Origin: Kribbella sp. NBC_01245
GTDB lineage: Bacteria > Actinomycetota > Actinomycetes > Propionibacteriales > Kribbellaceae
Assembly: GCF_036226525.1 (NCBI RefSeq)
Contig: NZ_CP108487.1
Span: forward strand, 5,890,001-5,954,000
Direction of reading: 5' to 3'
Length of the DNA: 64,000 bases
Position numbers and translations under genes: made by a program. The first letter of the stretch is position 1. Each line of letters starts with the position of its first letter. The notes under the pieces were generated by a model that worked only from the letters and a program-made list of their open reading frames with translations, was not told where the DNA came from and did no database searches. This document shows positions 42,918 to 51,762 of this stretch, in pieces.

Positions 42918-43244
42918 GTGGAGAACATCACCGAGATGTTGAAGGGCGTGCTCGAGGGCTGCGTGCTCGAGATCATCAGCCGCGGTGAGACGTACGGCTA
43001 TGAAATCGCGTCGTCCCTGCGCACGCTCGGCTTCGTGGACGTCGTGGAAGGCACGGTCTACACCATTCTTCTGCGACTCGAGAAGAACAAGCTGGTCGAT
43101 ATCGAGAAGAAGCCGTCCACCATGGGCCCGCCCAGAAAGTTCTACTCGCTGAACAAGGCAGGCCAGGCCGAACTCGATGCTTTCTGGGCCAAATGGGACT
43201 TCGTCTCGCTCAAGATCAATGAACTGAAAAAGGGGAACCAATGA
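42918..43244 (+). CDS. PadR-family transcriptional regulator
   Basis: The 108-residue protein has the PadR winged helix: GETYGYEIASSLRTLG, then VEGTVYTILLRLEKNKLVD and KFYSLNKAGQAEL. GTG 42918 has AAGGAGGG seven bases upstream. It overlaps the DUF1048 gene by 4 bp (ATGA) and so is co-translated with it. PadR proteins of this kind repress an adjacent ABC exporter and respond to its cargo, often an antibiotic. Confidence 0.88.
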   Translation: MENITEMLKGVLEGCVLEIISRGETYGYEIASSLRTLGFVDVVEGTVYTILLRLEKNKLVDIEKKPSTMGPPRKFYSLNKAGQAELDAFWAKWDFVSLKINELKKGNQ

Positions 43245-43594
43245 ACAACTTCCTGAAGAAGATCCTCGGGGACAAGAAGGAGTGGCGGGCCATGGAGGCG
43301 CGGGCCGACGCGCTGCCGGAGGACTACCAAATCGTCTACACCGAGATCAAGTCGTACATGTGGAAGTTCACGGCCGGCGACGGGATGGATGTCGTCGCGA
43401 TCCTGAATGATCTGCTCGGGCTGTTCGAAACCAGCGCGGCAGACGGCAAGCGCGTGCTGGAAGTCACTGGCGAGAATGTGGCCGAATTCTGCGACGAGCT
43501 TTTGCGGAACGCCAACACCTACACCGAGAACTGGCGTGAGTCGCTGAACCAGAACGTGGCGAAAAAGCTCCGGCGTAAGGGGACAGAGCAGTGA
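43241..43594 (+). CDS. DUF1048 family protein
   Basis: The 117-residue, Lys/Glu-rich helical protein has the DUF1048 pattern (MNNFLKKILGDKKEWRAMEA, then VLEVTGENVAEFCDELLRN). The family is found between PadR regulators and ABC transporters in many Gram-positive genomes, with no defined role. Overlapping ATGA and GTGA junctions couple it to both neighbours. Codon use is less GC-biased than that of the surrounding genes. Confidence 0.82.
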   Translation: MNNFLKKILGDKKEWRAMEARADALPEDYQIVYTEIKSYMWKFTAGDGMDVVAILNDLLGLFETSAADGKRVLEVTGENVAEFCDELLRNANTYTENWRESLNQNVAKKLRRKGTEQ

Positions 43595-44361
43595 CGGACA
43601 TCGCCATTGAGATAAAAGGTCTGACGAAGTCCTTCAAGGAGACGAGCGTCCTGAAAGGTGTCGACCTCGAAGTGCGGCGCGGAGAGATCTTCGCGCTGCT
43701 CGGATCGAACGGCGCCGGCAAGACGACGACGGTCAACATCCTCTCGACGCTGCTCAAACAGGACGGCGGCACTGCCAGCGTTTTCGGCTTCGACACCCAG
43801 AGTCAGTCGGAGCGAGTGCGCGAGCAGATCAGCCTGACGGGACAGTTCGCCGCCGTCGACGGCATTCTCACCGGTCGGGAAAATCTCGTATTCGTCGCCA
43901 GGCTGCGGGCCGTTTCCAACCCGACCCAGGTTGCCGACGATCTGCTTCAGCAGTTCGGGTTGACCGCCGCGGCCAACAAGCGAGTCGACACCTATTCCGG
44001 TGGCATGGCCCGACGGCTCGATATCGCCATGAGCCTCGTCGGAACGCCGCCGGTCATCTTCCTCGACGAGCCGACCACGGGACTCGACCCAGAAGGACGG
44101 CTCGAGGTCTGGAAAACCGTCAAGAAGCTCGCCGACGACGGCACGACGATTCTTTTGACCACGCAATACCTCGACGAGGCAGAACAACTCGCGGACAGGA
44201 TCGCCATCCTGCACGGCGGGAAGATCATCGCGAACGGAACGCTCGACGAACTCAAGCGGCTCTTCCCGCCCGCGGAGGTCGAATACATCGAAAAACAACC
44301 GACCCTGGAGGAGATCTTCCTCGCCATCATCAGCAAAAAGGGAGACGAGGTAGACCGATGA
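43591..44361 (+). CDS. ABC transporter ATP-binding protein of the PadR operon
   Basis: The 256-residue ATPase has Walker A GSNGAGKTTT (the usual P is S), signature YSGGMARRLD, Walker B PVIFLDEPTTGLDPEG and H-loop-like LTTQYLDEAE (Gln replaces the usual His). This Gln is common in DrrA-like daunorubicin-type exporters. GTG 43591 overlaps the DUF1048 stop. It pairs with the permease at 44358. Confidence 0.9.
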   Translation: MTDIAIEIKGLTKSFKETSVLKGVDLEVRRGEIFALLGSNGAGKTTTVNILSTLLKQDGGTASVFGFDTQSQSERVREQISLTGQFAAVDGILTGRENLVFVARLRAVSNPTQVADDLLQQFGLTAAANKRVDTYSGGMARRLDIAMSLVGTPPVIFLDEPTTGLDPEGRLEVWKTVKKLADDGTTILLTTQYLDEAEQLADRIAILHGGKIIANGTLDELKRLFPPAEVEYIEKQPTLEEIFLAIISKKGDEVDR

Positions 44362-45110
44362 GAGTTCTACGCCACACGGTCATCCTGTTCGGGCGTTCCA
44401 TGCGCCACATCCAGCGCAGCCCGGACACGATCATCACCGTCGCGATCACACCGATCATGCTGATGCTGCTGTTCGTGTACGTCTTCGGTGGCGCGATCAA
44501 CGCCGGCACCGACAACTATGTGAACTACATGCTGCCCGGCATTCTCCTGATCGCCATTGCCAGCGGCGTCGCCTACACCGCTTTCCGGATCTTCACCGAC
44601 ACGCAAAAGGGAATTGTCGCCCGGTTGCAATCCATGCCCATCGCGCGCTCCGCAGTGCTGTGGGGGCACGTGCTGACCTCGATGGTGTCCAACGCGATCT
44701 CGCTGCTCATCATCATCGGAGTCGCCGTGGCGATGGGCTTCCGGTCCAGCGCGAATGTGGCTTCCTGGCTCGGCGCGGCAGGCATCCTCGCCCTGTTCAC
44801 GCTCGCGCTGACCTGGCTGGCGGTCATTCCCGGGCTGACGGCCAAGACCATCGACGGTGCCTCCGCGTTCTCCTACCCGCTGATCTTCCTGCCGTTCATC
44901 AGCTCCGCCTTCGTGCCCACCGACACCATGCCGGGCCCGGTCCGCGCGTTCGCGGAGAACCAGCCCGTCACGGCCATCGTCGAGACGCTGCGCTCCTTGC
45001 TCAACAGCCAGCCCGCCGGTGCCGACATCTGGACCGCACTCGCCTGGTGCATCGGAATCACGGTCGTCGCCTACATCTTCGCCATCAGGGTTTACAAGCG
45101 AACCCAGTGA
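44358..45110 (+). CDS. ABC-2 type permease of the PadR operon
   Basis: The 250-residue protein has six likely helices and an ABC-2 segment, PLIFLPFISSAFVPTDTMPGPVRAFAENQPVTA, typical of DrrB-type permeases. ATGA overlap at 44358 ties it to the ATPase. With PadR and DUF1048 it makes a four-gene exporter operon, probably for an antibiotic or peptide. It ends 1 bp before a convergent gene. Confidence 0.87.
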   Translation: MRVLRHTVILFGRSMRHIQRSPDTIITVAITPIMLMLLFVYVFGGAINAGTDNYVNYMLPGILLIAIASGVAYTAFRIFTDTQKGIVARLQSMPIARSAVLWGHVLTSMVSNAISLLIIIGVAVAMGFRSSANVASWLGAAGILALFTLALTWLAVIPGLTAKTIDGASAFSYPLIFLPFISSAFVPTDTMPGPVRAFAENQPVTAIVETLRSLLNSQPAGADIWTALAWCIGITVVAYIFAIRVYKRTQ

Positions 45111-46022
45111 TCAGCCGATCAGACTGGTCAGGCGCTCGGTAGAGATGCAGGACGTCAGGCAGCGCTCCTTCGCGTCGCCGAGGAGCTTCGCGGTCCAGCG
45201 GGTGAAGCCGCCGTCGCCGAGATCGGCATCACCGGCCGCGATGCCGATCGCCGTGCCGTCGTAATAACCCGCGCTCTTCGTCCTTAGAGCGTCCTCGGTC
45301 AGTTCGAGCTTGGGCCGTACGGTGTCCTCGATGCGATCCCGTACGACGTTGCGCGCCGCGGCCGCCTTGGGGTCGTCCGTCCCGAACGTGGTGAACGTCA
45401 ACCGCGCGCGCTGATCCGGCACCAGCCGGCCGAGTACGTCCTGCCAGAAGCCGAGGTGGTCCAGCAGCATCTCCGCCTCGGCCCGTCCCGAACCGGCATC
45501 GCGCCGGCTCGACACCAACGCGAACAACTCGAAGTGCGCGAACATCCCGGGCCCGTCGACCGTCTGCGCACGCACCACGCGTTGGCAAGCGGCCAGGTCG
45601 GCCCGCTCCGCGCCGGCCTTCCGGCGTACGGCGGCTTCCAGCGCGAGGTTGTTGGTCGGGTCGCTCGCCACCTCGGTACCCCGGATGGTGCTGAGCACGT
45701 TGTTCTGCGGCACGGTCGATACCGCGGACGTCACGCCGAGCGGCGCCACGGGCGAGAGCTCGACGCCTTCGAATCGCGGGGGCAAGGCCTCCCACAACGC
45801 CGCGCGGGTCTTGGCCAGCCGCCGCGGGTCGATCTCCGAAGGCCGCACGAACCGGTCGTCCGCGCGCCGACGCATCAGGCGCGCGGGCGTGACCTGGGCC
45901 GCGCGGCTCCGGGTCACCTCCATCAACACCGCTTGCAGATCGGCCGGGCTCAACCCCTCGCAAAGGCCCTCCCGACTCCCCTCGGGCAAGGTCGCCCAGG
46001 CCCGGCGCGCTACCTCATTCAT
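45111..46022 (-). CDS. Unknown protein, possible class II aaRS-like fold
   Basis: The 303-residue protein shows segments that could belong to the class II tRNA-synthetase/HisZ fold: LSTIRGTEVASDPTNNLALE (resembling motif 2) and DGGFTRWTAKLLGDAKERCL (resembling motif 3). The resemblance is weak and the ATP-binding Arg positions are not certain. The start overlaps the end of the VOC gene by 8 bp, so both are probably one operon. No function is claimed. Confidence 0.5.
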   Translation of the reverse strand: MNEVARRAWATLPEGSREGLCEGLSPADLQAVLMEVTRSRAAQVTPARLMRRRADDRFVRPSEIDPRRLAKTRAALWEALPPRFEGVELSPVAPLGVTSAVSTVPQNNVLSTIRGTEVASDPTNNLALEAAVRRKAGAERADLAACQRVVRAQTVDGPGMFAHFELFALVSSRRDAGSGRAEAEMLLDHLGFWQDVLGRLVPDQRARLTFTTFGTDDPKAAAARNVVRDRIEDTVRPKLELTEDALRTKSAGYYDGTAIGIAAGDADLGDGGFTRWTAKLLGDAKERCLTSCISTERLTSLIG

Positions 46023-46410
46023 CCTGGTTCGCCTCGGTACGGCGATCGGCGGGACCGCGCTCGACGCAGAACTCGTTGCCCTCGGGATCGTGCATGGTCA
46101 CCCAGCCGGTACCGTCCGGGCGGCGGTGATCGTTGTAGATGGTGGCGCCGATCGTCTGCAGCCAGGCCACCTCGTCATCGCGGGTCCGCTCGGTGGGCTG
46201 CAGGTCGAAGTGGACCCGGTTCTTGACCGTCTTGTCATCGGGGTTCTGCTCGAACAGCAGGTCGGCACCGTCCTTGGTCACGACCAGCACGCTGTCGTCC
46301 TCCGGCTTGTCGTCCGGGTGGACGTGGCCGTCGACCACCTTGGCCCAGAACGTGGCGATCTCGTACGCGTTGTGGGCGTCGAACGTGATGTGCCGAACCA
46401 GTGAACTCAT
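46015..46410 (-). CDS. VOC-superfamily (glyoxalase/bleomycin resistance-like) protein
   Basis: The 131-residue protein has one complete VOC domain: RHITFDAHNAYEIATFWAKV at the start, VKNRVHFDLQP in the centre and HDPEGNEFCVERG near the end. These are metal-ligand positions for this fold. It closely resembles the second VOC gene at 58827 in layout. ATG 46410 begins the domain. Substrate unknown. Confidence 0.8.
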   Translation of the reverse strand: MSSLVRHITFDAHNAYEIATFWAKVVDGHVHPDDKPEDDSVLVVTKDGADLLFEQNPDDKTVKNRVHFDLQPTERTRDDEVAWLQTIGATIYNDHRRPDGTGWVTMHDPEGNEFCVERGPADRRTEANQDE

Positions 46411-46607
46411 GGCCGAACAATGCCCAATCTCACGCGTCCCCGCCAACTGGATTAGCCGCTGTCGCCCAGTGACGCATTAAAGTGAGCGGGCGCGATGCCA
46501 CCCTTGGGATTCGCCGTGGTCGAGTCCAGTTCGAGGTCGCCGCAGTGAGCGTCCGAGGGGATCCACCGCGTTGCTAGTCAGGTGCCCGACGGGCGGAAAG
46601 GATCCCT

Positions 46608-48737
46608 GTGGCCGACCACCTCCGGAGACCGCGCGTACTCGACGTCCTCGCCGCTGAGCAACCCTGGGAGGTGCCGGACGAGTGGCTCGCTGGTGTCCGC
46701 GGGCGGCTTCGCATCTGGGCCGACGACCCGAGCTCGCTGCGACCGCCGGGTGCCTTTCCGGACTTCCTCGAGGGAACGCCCGCGGCGGTGTGGCTCACCC
46801 ATGAGGTCGCCGCACTGCTCACCGGCTGGATTCCGGTGCTGCACGGGGAGTACGCCGACATCGCGGCCGAACTGACCCGGGACTTCCACCGGCCTTCGGT
46901 CCGGTTCGGTGGTGCCGGACACCTGGTCCGGGTCGCGCCTACCGACTGGCCGCTGCAGGTGGTGGCCGGCACGCAGGGTTTCCACGAACAGGCCCGCCAC
47001 CAGGCGCTGCTGCTGTCCCGCGACGTGGTGAGCCTGTTCGTTGACGCACCGCCGATGGCAGCCCGCGCGCAGGCGCTGACCGCGGCGTACGACCGGGTGC
47101 TGGCCGACCGCGAGGCCACTCGGATGCACGTGCTGGCCGACTACGGGACGATCCTGCAGTTCTGGCGGACGGCCGCACTCAGTGATGCCGAGCGCGCCGT
47201 GCTGCCGGAGCTGGGCGGCCCGGCGTCAGCGGTGAAGTACTCACTCGAGGCGTTGCGGCATGCGCACACCCAGCTTTCGGCGGTGGTTCCGGGTGGTGAG
47301 GCGCCGGACTTCGCGCAGTTGGTGGCTCGGATGATCCTGGCCGGCGGGCTCGACGCCCAGCCGGCGGCTGTGGGGCAGGCGCTCGGTATTGCCGGCTGGG
47401 ATGTGGAGAAGGCGCTCGGTGAGCTGAAGAAGGGCTTCGATCCGCGGGCTTGGCTGGATCGCAACATGGAGTGGCTTGGGCGGGCAATCGCTCAGGATCA
47501 GGAGGTGCTCGCGCGGTACTGGGCGGCGGCGACGACGCGGGTGTCGGTCCATCTGGCCGGCGTGCCGGAGCAGCGGCCGTGGCCGGAGGTGGAGATCCCG
47601 GACCTGGGCGCGTTCTTCCAGCTTCTCGACCGGGGGACCACGTCCTATCCGCTGCCCGCGGCTTCGATTGTCGTGGCTGCCGAACCGGTGATCGAGGTCG
47701 CGCCGCCTGTTGAGCATCCTGTCGTGCCCGAAGAGCCGGTGGTGGAAGAGCCGGTGGTCGAGGAATCGGTCGTCGAGGAACCGGTTGTCGACGAGCCCGT
47801 GGTCGACGAGCCCGTGGCGGAAGAGCCGGTTGTCGAAGAGGTGGTGGCGGACGAGCCGGTGGCTCCGAAGCCGGTGTCTGCGGACGATGGCGGTCCGCTC
47901 GCGGAGCTGGAGGCGCTGGTCGGGCTGGAGTCGGTCAAGGAATCGGTGCGCCGGATGGTGGCCGAGATCAAGACCAACCAGCGCCGCAAGGACCTCGGCA
48001 TCCCGGTCCAGGAGCGGGTCCGGCACATGGTGTTCGTCGGCAAGCCCGGTACGGCCAAGACGACCATCGCCCGGCTGCTCGCCCGGATCTACAAGCAGCT
48101 GGGCGTGCTGGAGAAGGGCCACGTGATCGAGGTCGACCGGTCGGACCTGGTCGGTCCCGGTGTCGGCACCACTGCGCCCCTGACCGCGGCCAAGTTCCGC
48201 GAGGCGCTCGGCGGCGTCCTGTTCGTCGACGAGGCGTACACGCTGTCCCCGGAGAACACCCCGGGCGACTTCGGCATCGAAGCCATCGCCACGTTGCTGA
48301 AGATGATGGAAGACCATCGCGACGAGTGCGTCGTGATCGTCGCCGGGTATCACCGCGAGATGCAGCGATTCCTCGAGTCGAACACGGGTTTGTCGTCACG
48401 GTTCCCGAAGCTGCTGTCCTTCAGCGAGTACAACGCCGACCAGCTCGTCGCCATCTTCGAGCTCCAGGCCCGGCAGAAGGGCATGACCTACACCGACGAC
48501 GTCCTGGCCGTCGTCCGCCGGATCATCCCGGCTACTCCCCGAGCCCACAACTTCGGCAACGGCCGGTTCATCCGGAACATCCTCGAGGAGGCCATCTCCA
48601 ACCAGGCGATCCGGCTCGCCCACCACGACCCGGACACCCTGACCGAGCGCGACCTGCGCGAAATCCTGCCCGAAGACGTCAAGCCGGCCCAATCCATGCG
48701 CGCCGAGGACTACCTCTTCCAGAAAGAGGGCACCTGA
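46608..48737 (+). CDS. CbbX-like AAA+ ATPase with acidic repeat linker
   Basis: The 709-residue protein has a helical N-terminal part of unknown type (about 1-370), then a linker of tandem Val-Glu-Glu-Pro-like repeats (about 373-420). A CbbX/SpoVK-type AAA+ domain follows (about 430-700): Walker A GKPGTAKTT (from about 478), Walker B VLFVDEAY (about 539-546), and sensor and arginine motifs HNFGNGRFIRNILEEA. Such ATPases often serve as remodelling factors or as EccA-like parts of type VII secretion. No other ESX gene is nearby, so a stand-alone role is more likely. GTG 46608. Confidence 0.82.
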   Translation: MADHLRRPRVLDVLAAEQPWEVPDEWLAGVRGRLRIWADDPSSLRPPGAFPDFLEGTPAAVWLTHEVAALLTGWIPVLHGEYADIAAELTRDFHRPSVRFGGAGHLVRVAPTDWPLQVVAGTQGFHEQARHQALLLSRDVVSLFVDAPPMAARAQALTAAYDRVLADREATRMHVLADYGTILQFWRTAALSDAERAVLPELGGPASAVKYSLEALRHAHTQLSAVVPGGEAPDFAQLVARMILAGGLDAQPAAVGQALGIAGWDVEKALGELKKGFDPRAWLDRNMEWLGRAIAQDQEVLARYWAAATTRVSVHLAGVPEQRPWPEVEIPDLGAFFQLLDRGTTSYPLPAASIVVAAEPVIEVAPPVEHPVVPEEPVVEEPVVEESVVEEPVVDEPVVDEPVAEEPVVEEVVADEPVAPKPVSADDGGPLAELEALVGLESVKESVRRMVAEIKTNQRRKDLGIPVQERVRHMVFVGKPGTAKTTIARLLARIYKQLGVLEKGHVIEVDRSDLVGPGVGTTAPLTAAKFREALGGVLFVDEAYTLSPENTPGDFGIEAIATLLKMMEDHRDECVVIVAGYHREMQRFLESNTGLSSRFPKLLSFSEYNADQLVAIFELQARQKGMTYTDDVLAVVRRIIPATPRAHNFGNGRFIRNILEEAISNQAIRLAHHDPDTLTERDLREILPEDVKPAQSMRAEDYLFQKEGT

Positions 48738-48870
48738 GGGCGCCTGTGGAAAACTTCTGGTGTGCGGCCGGAGGGCGGCCTAAAGTCGGGATATGAGGTT
48801 CACCAGCCCGCATCTTTGACGCCTTACCGTCCCGCTGATCGCCTACCGGGCGATCGACGACTTCATCCCG

Positions 48871-50028
48871 TTGTATCCGCTGTACCAGTTGCTGTTCGCG
48901 GATCACGGGTTGTCCGCCACGCAGATCTCGACCCTGTTCATCATCTGGTCGACGACCGCGTTCGTGCTCGAAGTGCCTTCGGGTGCCTGGGCGGACACCT
49001 TCTCCCGGCGACGCCTGCTCGTGCTCGCGGCCTTGCTCACCGGTGCGGGATATGCCGCCTGGGTGGTCTTCCCGTCGTACGCCGGATTCGCGGCCGGGTT
49101 CATCCTCTGGGGTGCGGGTTCGGCCTTGGCGTCGGGCACTTTCGAGGCTTTCGCGTACGACGAACTCGCCGCACGCGGTGCCACCGAACGCTATGCCGGC
49201 CTGATCGGACGAGCCACCTCGGCGTCGTTCGTGCTGAACCTGGCGGCGACCGCCTTGGCAGCCCCGTTGTTCGCCGCGGGCGGTTACCTCCTGGTCGGGT
49301 GGATCAGCGTGCTGGTCTGCGTAGCCCAGGCCGCCGTCGCCCTCTCGTTGCCCGAGGCGTCACCGGTCGCCACGGCCGATGAGACGCTGCCGTCAGAAGC
49401 GGGCGTGGTCGGTCGCTATCTCGCGATGCTGCGCAGCGGTCTGACCGAAGTCGCGACGACCCGGGTGGTGCGCAACGCGGTGATCCTGGTCGCCGTGGTG
49501 AGCGGATTCCTTGCCTTCGACGAGTATTTCCCCTTGCTGGCAAGGGATATGGGCGCATCGACCACGGTGGTGCCGCTGCTGATCGCGGGAACGGTCGCGG
49601 CGCAGGCGATCGGCAGCGCCCTGGCCGGACCGGCGTACCGGTTGAGGTCCGGGCCGATCGCCCTTGGCCTCGCGGCTGCGGCCGGGCTGATCGCCTTCGG
49701 TTCCTTGAGCGGTACGACGGCGGGGTTCGTGCCGATCGCGGCCGGTTATGGCGTCATGCAGTTGGTCATCGTGGTGGCGGACGCGCGCCTGCAGGACGCC
49801 ATCACCGGACCGGCGCGAGCCACGGTGACGTCGGTGTCCGGCTTGTTCTCCGAGGTGTTCGCCGTGGCCATCTACGCCGGGTTCGCGCTCGGTGGCATCT
49901 GGTTCGGTCTGCCGGTTCTGGTGGCGGCGCTGACCGTGCCGGTGCTGGTGACGGCCTTCCTCTTGCCGCGCTGGTTGCCCCACCGGGCGCTTGCGGTCAG
50001 CCCAGATAGCTCCGAAGCGAGCTCGTGA
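48871..50028 (+). CDS. MFS transporter with uncertain or interrupted N-terminus
   Basis: The product from TTG 48871 has 385 residues with about 11 helices. GAWADTFSRRRLLVLAALL is the MFS loop between helices 2 and 3. The same frame extends back to ATG 48793 (MRFTSPHL) but is cut by TGA at 48817-48819, after which RLTVPLIAYRAIDDFIPLYP clearly belongs to helix 1. So the true start is probably upstream: either the TGA is a TGG (Trp) change, or the gene is damaged, or an unusual start near 48832 is used. The TTG start would lose half of helix 1. Its 3' end overlaps the convergent gene by 32 bp. Confidence 0.7.
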   Translation: MYPLYQLLFADHGLSATQISTLFIIWSTTAFVLEVPSGAWADTFSRRRLLVLAALLTGAGYAAWVVFPSYAGFAAGFILWGAGSALASGTFEAFAYDELAARGATERYAGLIGRATSASFVLNLAATALAAPLFAAGGYLLVGWISVLVCVAQAAVALSLPEASPVATADETLPSEAGVVGRYLAMLRSGLTEVATTRVVRNAVILVAVVSGFLAFDEYFPLLARDMGASTTVVPLLIAGTVAAQAIGSALAGPAYRLRSGPIALGLAAAAGLIAFGSLSGTTAGFVPIAAGYGVMQLVIVVADARLQDAITGPARATVTSVSGLFSEVFAVAIYAGFALGGIWFGLPVLVAALTVPVLVTAFLLPRWLPHRALAVSPDSSEASS

Positions 50029-50797
50029 GGCGCTGGACGAAGGCATCCCGAGTGCCTTCGTCCAGCAGGTCCAGCGAGAGATAGGGATTGAGGTCTTCCA
50101 CCTCGACCAACAGCAGCCGGCCATCCGTGGCCCGGCAGGCGTCGACGCGCTGGATGCCGTGGTCGATGTCGTTCCAGTCGACGAAGTGCTGGGCGAAGGC
50201 GACGTCTGCCGCGGTCGCGTCGTACCGCTCGAGCTGCCAGCGGCGGGCCGGGTCCGGCGCGTAGAGCGCGTACTGGAAGTCGTGATCGATGAAGTAGAAC
50301 GACACCTCGTACTCGAAGTCGATCAACGGCTGCACCAGCATGCCGGTGAGGTCGATCGTTGCCAGCGTCTCCCTATCGACGATCTGCAGGCCGATCGAAT
50401 CCGAACCCTGCTTGGGTTTCGCCACGTATTTACGTGCCTCAGGCAACTTCGACGGCTCTGAAAAGGTCGGGATTACCGGATGCCCCGCGGCGGTCAGATC
50501 GAGTAGGTACTGCTTGCCGAGCATGTCGGCCTTACCGGTCAGCTGGGTGTAGACGCGCACATCCTGGGCGATCGCGGCCGCGCGGAATTCGTCATACTCG
50601 CGTTGGTAGTCGATCACGGGCCCGCTGTTGCGCACCACCACGCCGTCGACGCCGTCCATCAGGCGGATCGCGTCGAGTGGATGGCAGATCGCCAGGTCGA
50701 AGTCGGACCGGAGGCGGTCGGTCAGCCAGATGTCCTCGTCACAGTAGCGACGGCCTTTCGCCGGGTAGGCGAGCTGACTCACGTAGAGGATCTTCAT
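49997..50797 (-). CDS. Putative ATP-grasp-like protein
   Basis: The 266-residue protein has features of ATP-grasp ligases: ARKYVAKPKQGSDSIGLQI resembles the ATP-binding loop, and LLLVEVEDLNPYLSLDLL resembles the Mg-binding E-x-N motif. An N-terminal Rossmann-like part (MKILYVSQLAYPAKGRRYCD) precedes. No partner suggests a substrate. ATG 50797 is chosen over a frame that reaches 50836. Confidence 0.6.
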   Translation of the reverse strand: MKILYVSQLAYPAKGRRYCDEDIWLTDRLRSDFDLAICHPLDAIRLMDGVDGVVVRNSGPVIDYQREYDEFRAAAIAQDVRVYTQLTGKADMLGKQYLLDLTAAGHPVIPTFSEPSKLPEARKYVAKPKQGSDSIGLQIVDRETLATIDLTGMLVQPLIDFEYEVSFYFIDHDFQYALYAPDPARRWQLERYDATAADVAFAQHFVDWNDIDHGIQRVDACRATDGRLLLVEVEDLNPYLSLDLLDEGTRDAFVQRLTSSLRSYLG

Positions 50798-50847
50798 CCC
50801 CCGATTATTCGGTGTCGGCCGAAGTATCCAGGTCATACGGTCGGCAC

Positions 50848-51762
50848 ATGACGCTGACGCAGGAACCGACCACGGCCCGTACCGGCATGCTCGCCACCGG
50901 TGCCGCCCTCATCACGGTGGTGCTCTGGGCCTCGGCCTTCGTCGCGATCCGGCACGTCGGCCACGAGTTCTCGGCCGGCGCCCTCTCCCTCGGCCGCCTG
51001 CTCGTCGGCAGCGCCATCCTCGGCGCGTTCCTGCTGATCCGCCGGCCGTCATCGGCGACATCGGTGCTGCAGCGGCGGCCGCTTAAGCGGGATTGGGCGC
51101 CCTTGCTGGCGTGCGGGCTGCTCTGGTTCGGCGTCTACAACGTCGCGTTGAACGCCGCCGAGCAACGCCTCGATGCGGGTACTGCCGCCATGCTCGTCAA
51201 CATCGGCCCACTACTCATCGCTCTGCTCGCCGGCGTACTGCTGAAGGAGGGCTTCCCGCGCCAACTGGTCATCGGCAGCGCCGTCGCCTTCGCGGGCGTG
51301 CTCTTGATCGGTACGTCGTCCTCCACCGGTCGCGCCGAGACCTGGGGTGTCATCCTCTGCATCATCGCGGCCATCGCGTACGCCATCGGAGTCGTCGCCC
51401 AAAAGCCGCTGCTCGGCCGGCTGCCCGCACTCCAGGTGACTTGGTTGGCCTGCACGATCGGGGCCGTGGCGTGCCTGCCGTTCGCGCCCGCCTTGGTACG
51501 CGAGGCCTCGGCCGCGAAGGCGTCGAGCATCTGGTGGGTCATCTTCCTTGGCGCCTTCCCGACGGCGCTCGCGTTCACCACGTGGGCGTACGCGCTGGCA
51601 CGGACCAGCGCCGGCCGGATGGGCGCCACGACGTACCTCGTGCCCCCGATCGCGATCGCCTTCGCCTGGCTCCTGCTCGACGAGGTCCCCGCACCGCTGG
51701 CCTTCGTTGGTGGCGCGCTCTGCCTGGCAGGCGTCGCGCTCTCCCGCCAGAAGAAGGCCTAG
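50848..51762 (+). CDS. EamA/DMT-family transporter
   Basis: This 304-residue protein has ten likely helices in two EamA repeats. Hallmarks include VLWASAFVAIRHVG at the start and LGAFPTALAFTTWAYALART in the second half. Such transporters export amino acids or metabolites. The 3' end overlaps the convergent MBL-fold gene by 4 bp. ATG 50848. Confidence 0.85.
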   Translation: MTLTQEPTTARTGMLATGAALITVVLWASAFVAIRHVGHEFSAGALSLGRLLVGSAILGAFLLIRRPSSATSVLQRRPLKRDWAPLLACGLLWFGVYNVALNAAEQRLDAGTAAMLVNIGPLLIALLAGVLLKEGFPRQLVIGSAVAFAGVLLIGTSSSTGRAETWGVILCIIAAIAYAIGVVAQKPLLGRLPALQVTWLACTIGAVACLPFAPALVREASAAKASSIWWVIFLGAFPTALAFTTWAYALARTSAGRMGATTYLVPPIAIAFAWLLLDEVPAPLAFVGGALCLAGVALSRQKKA

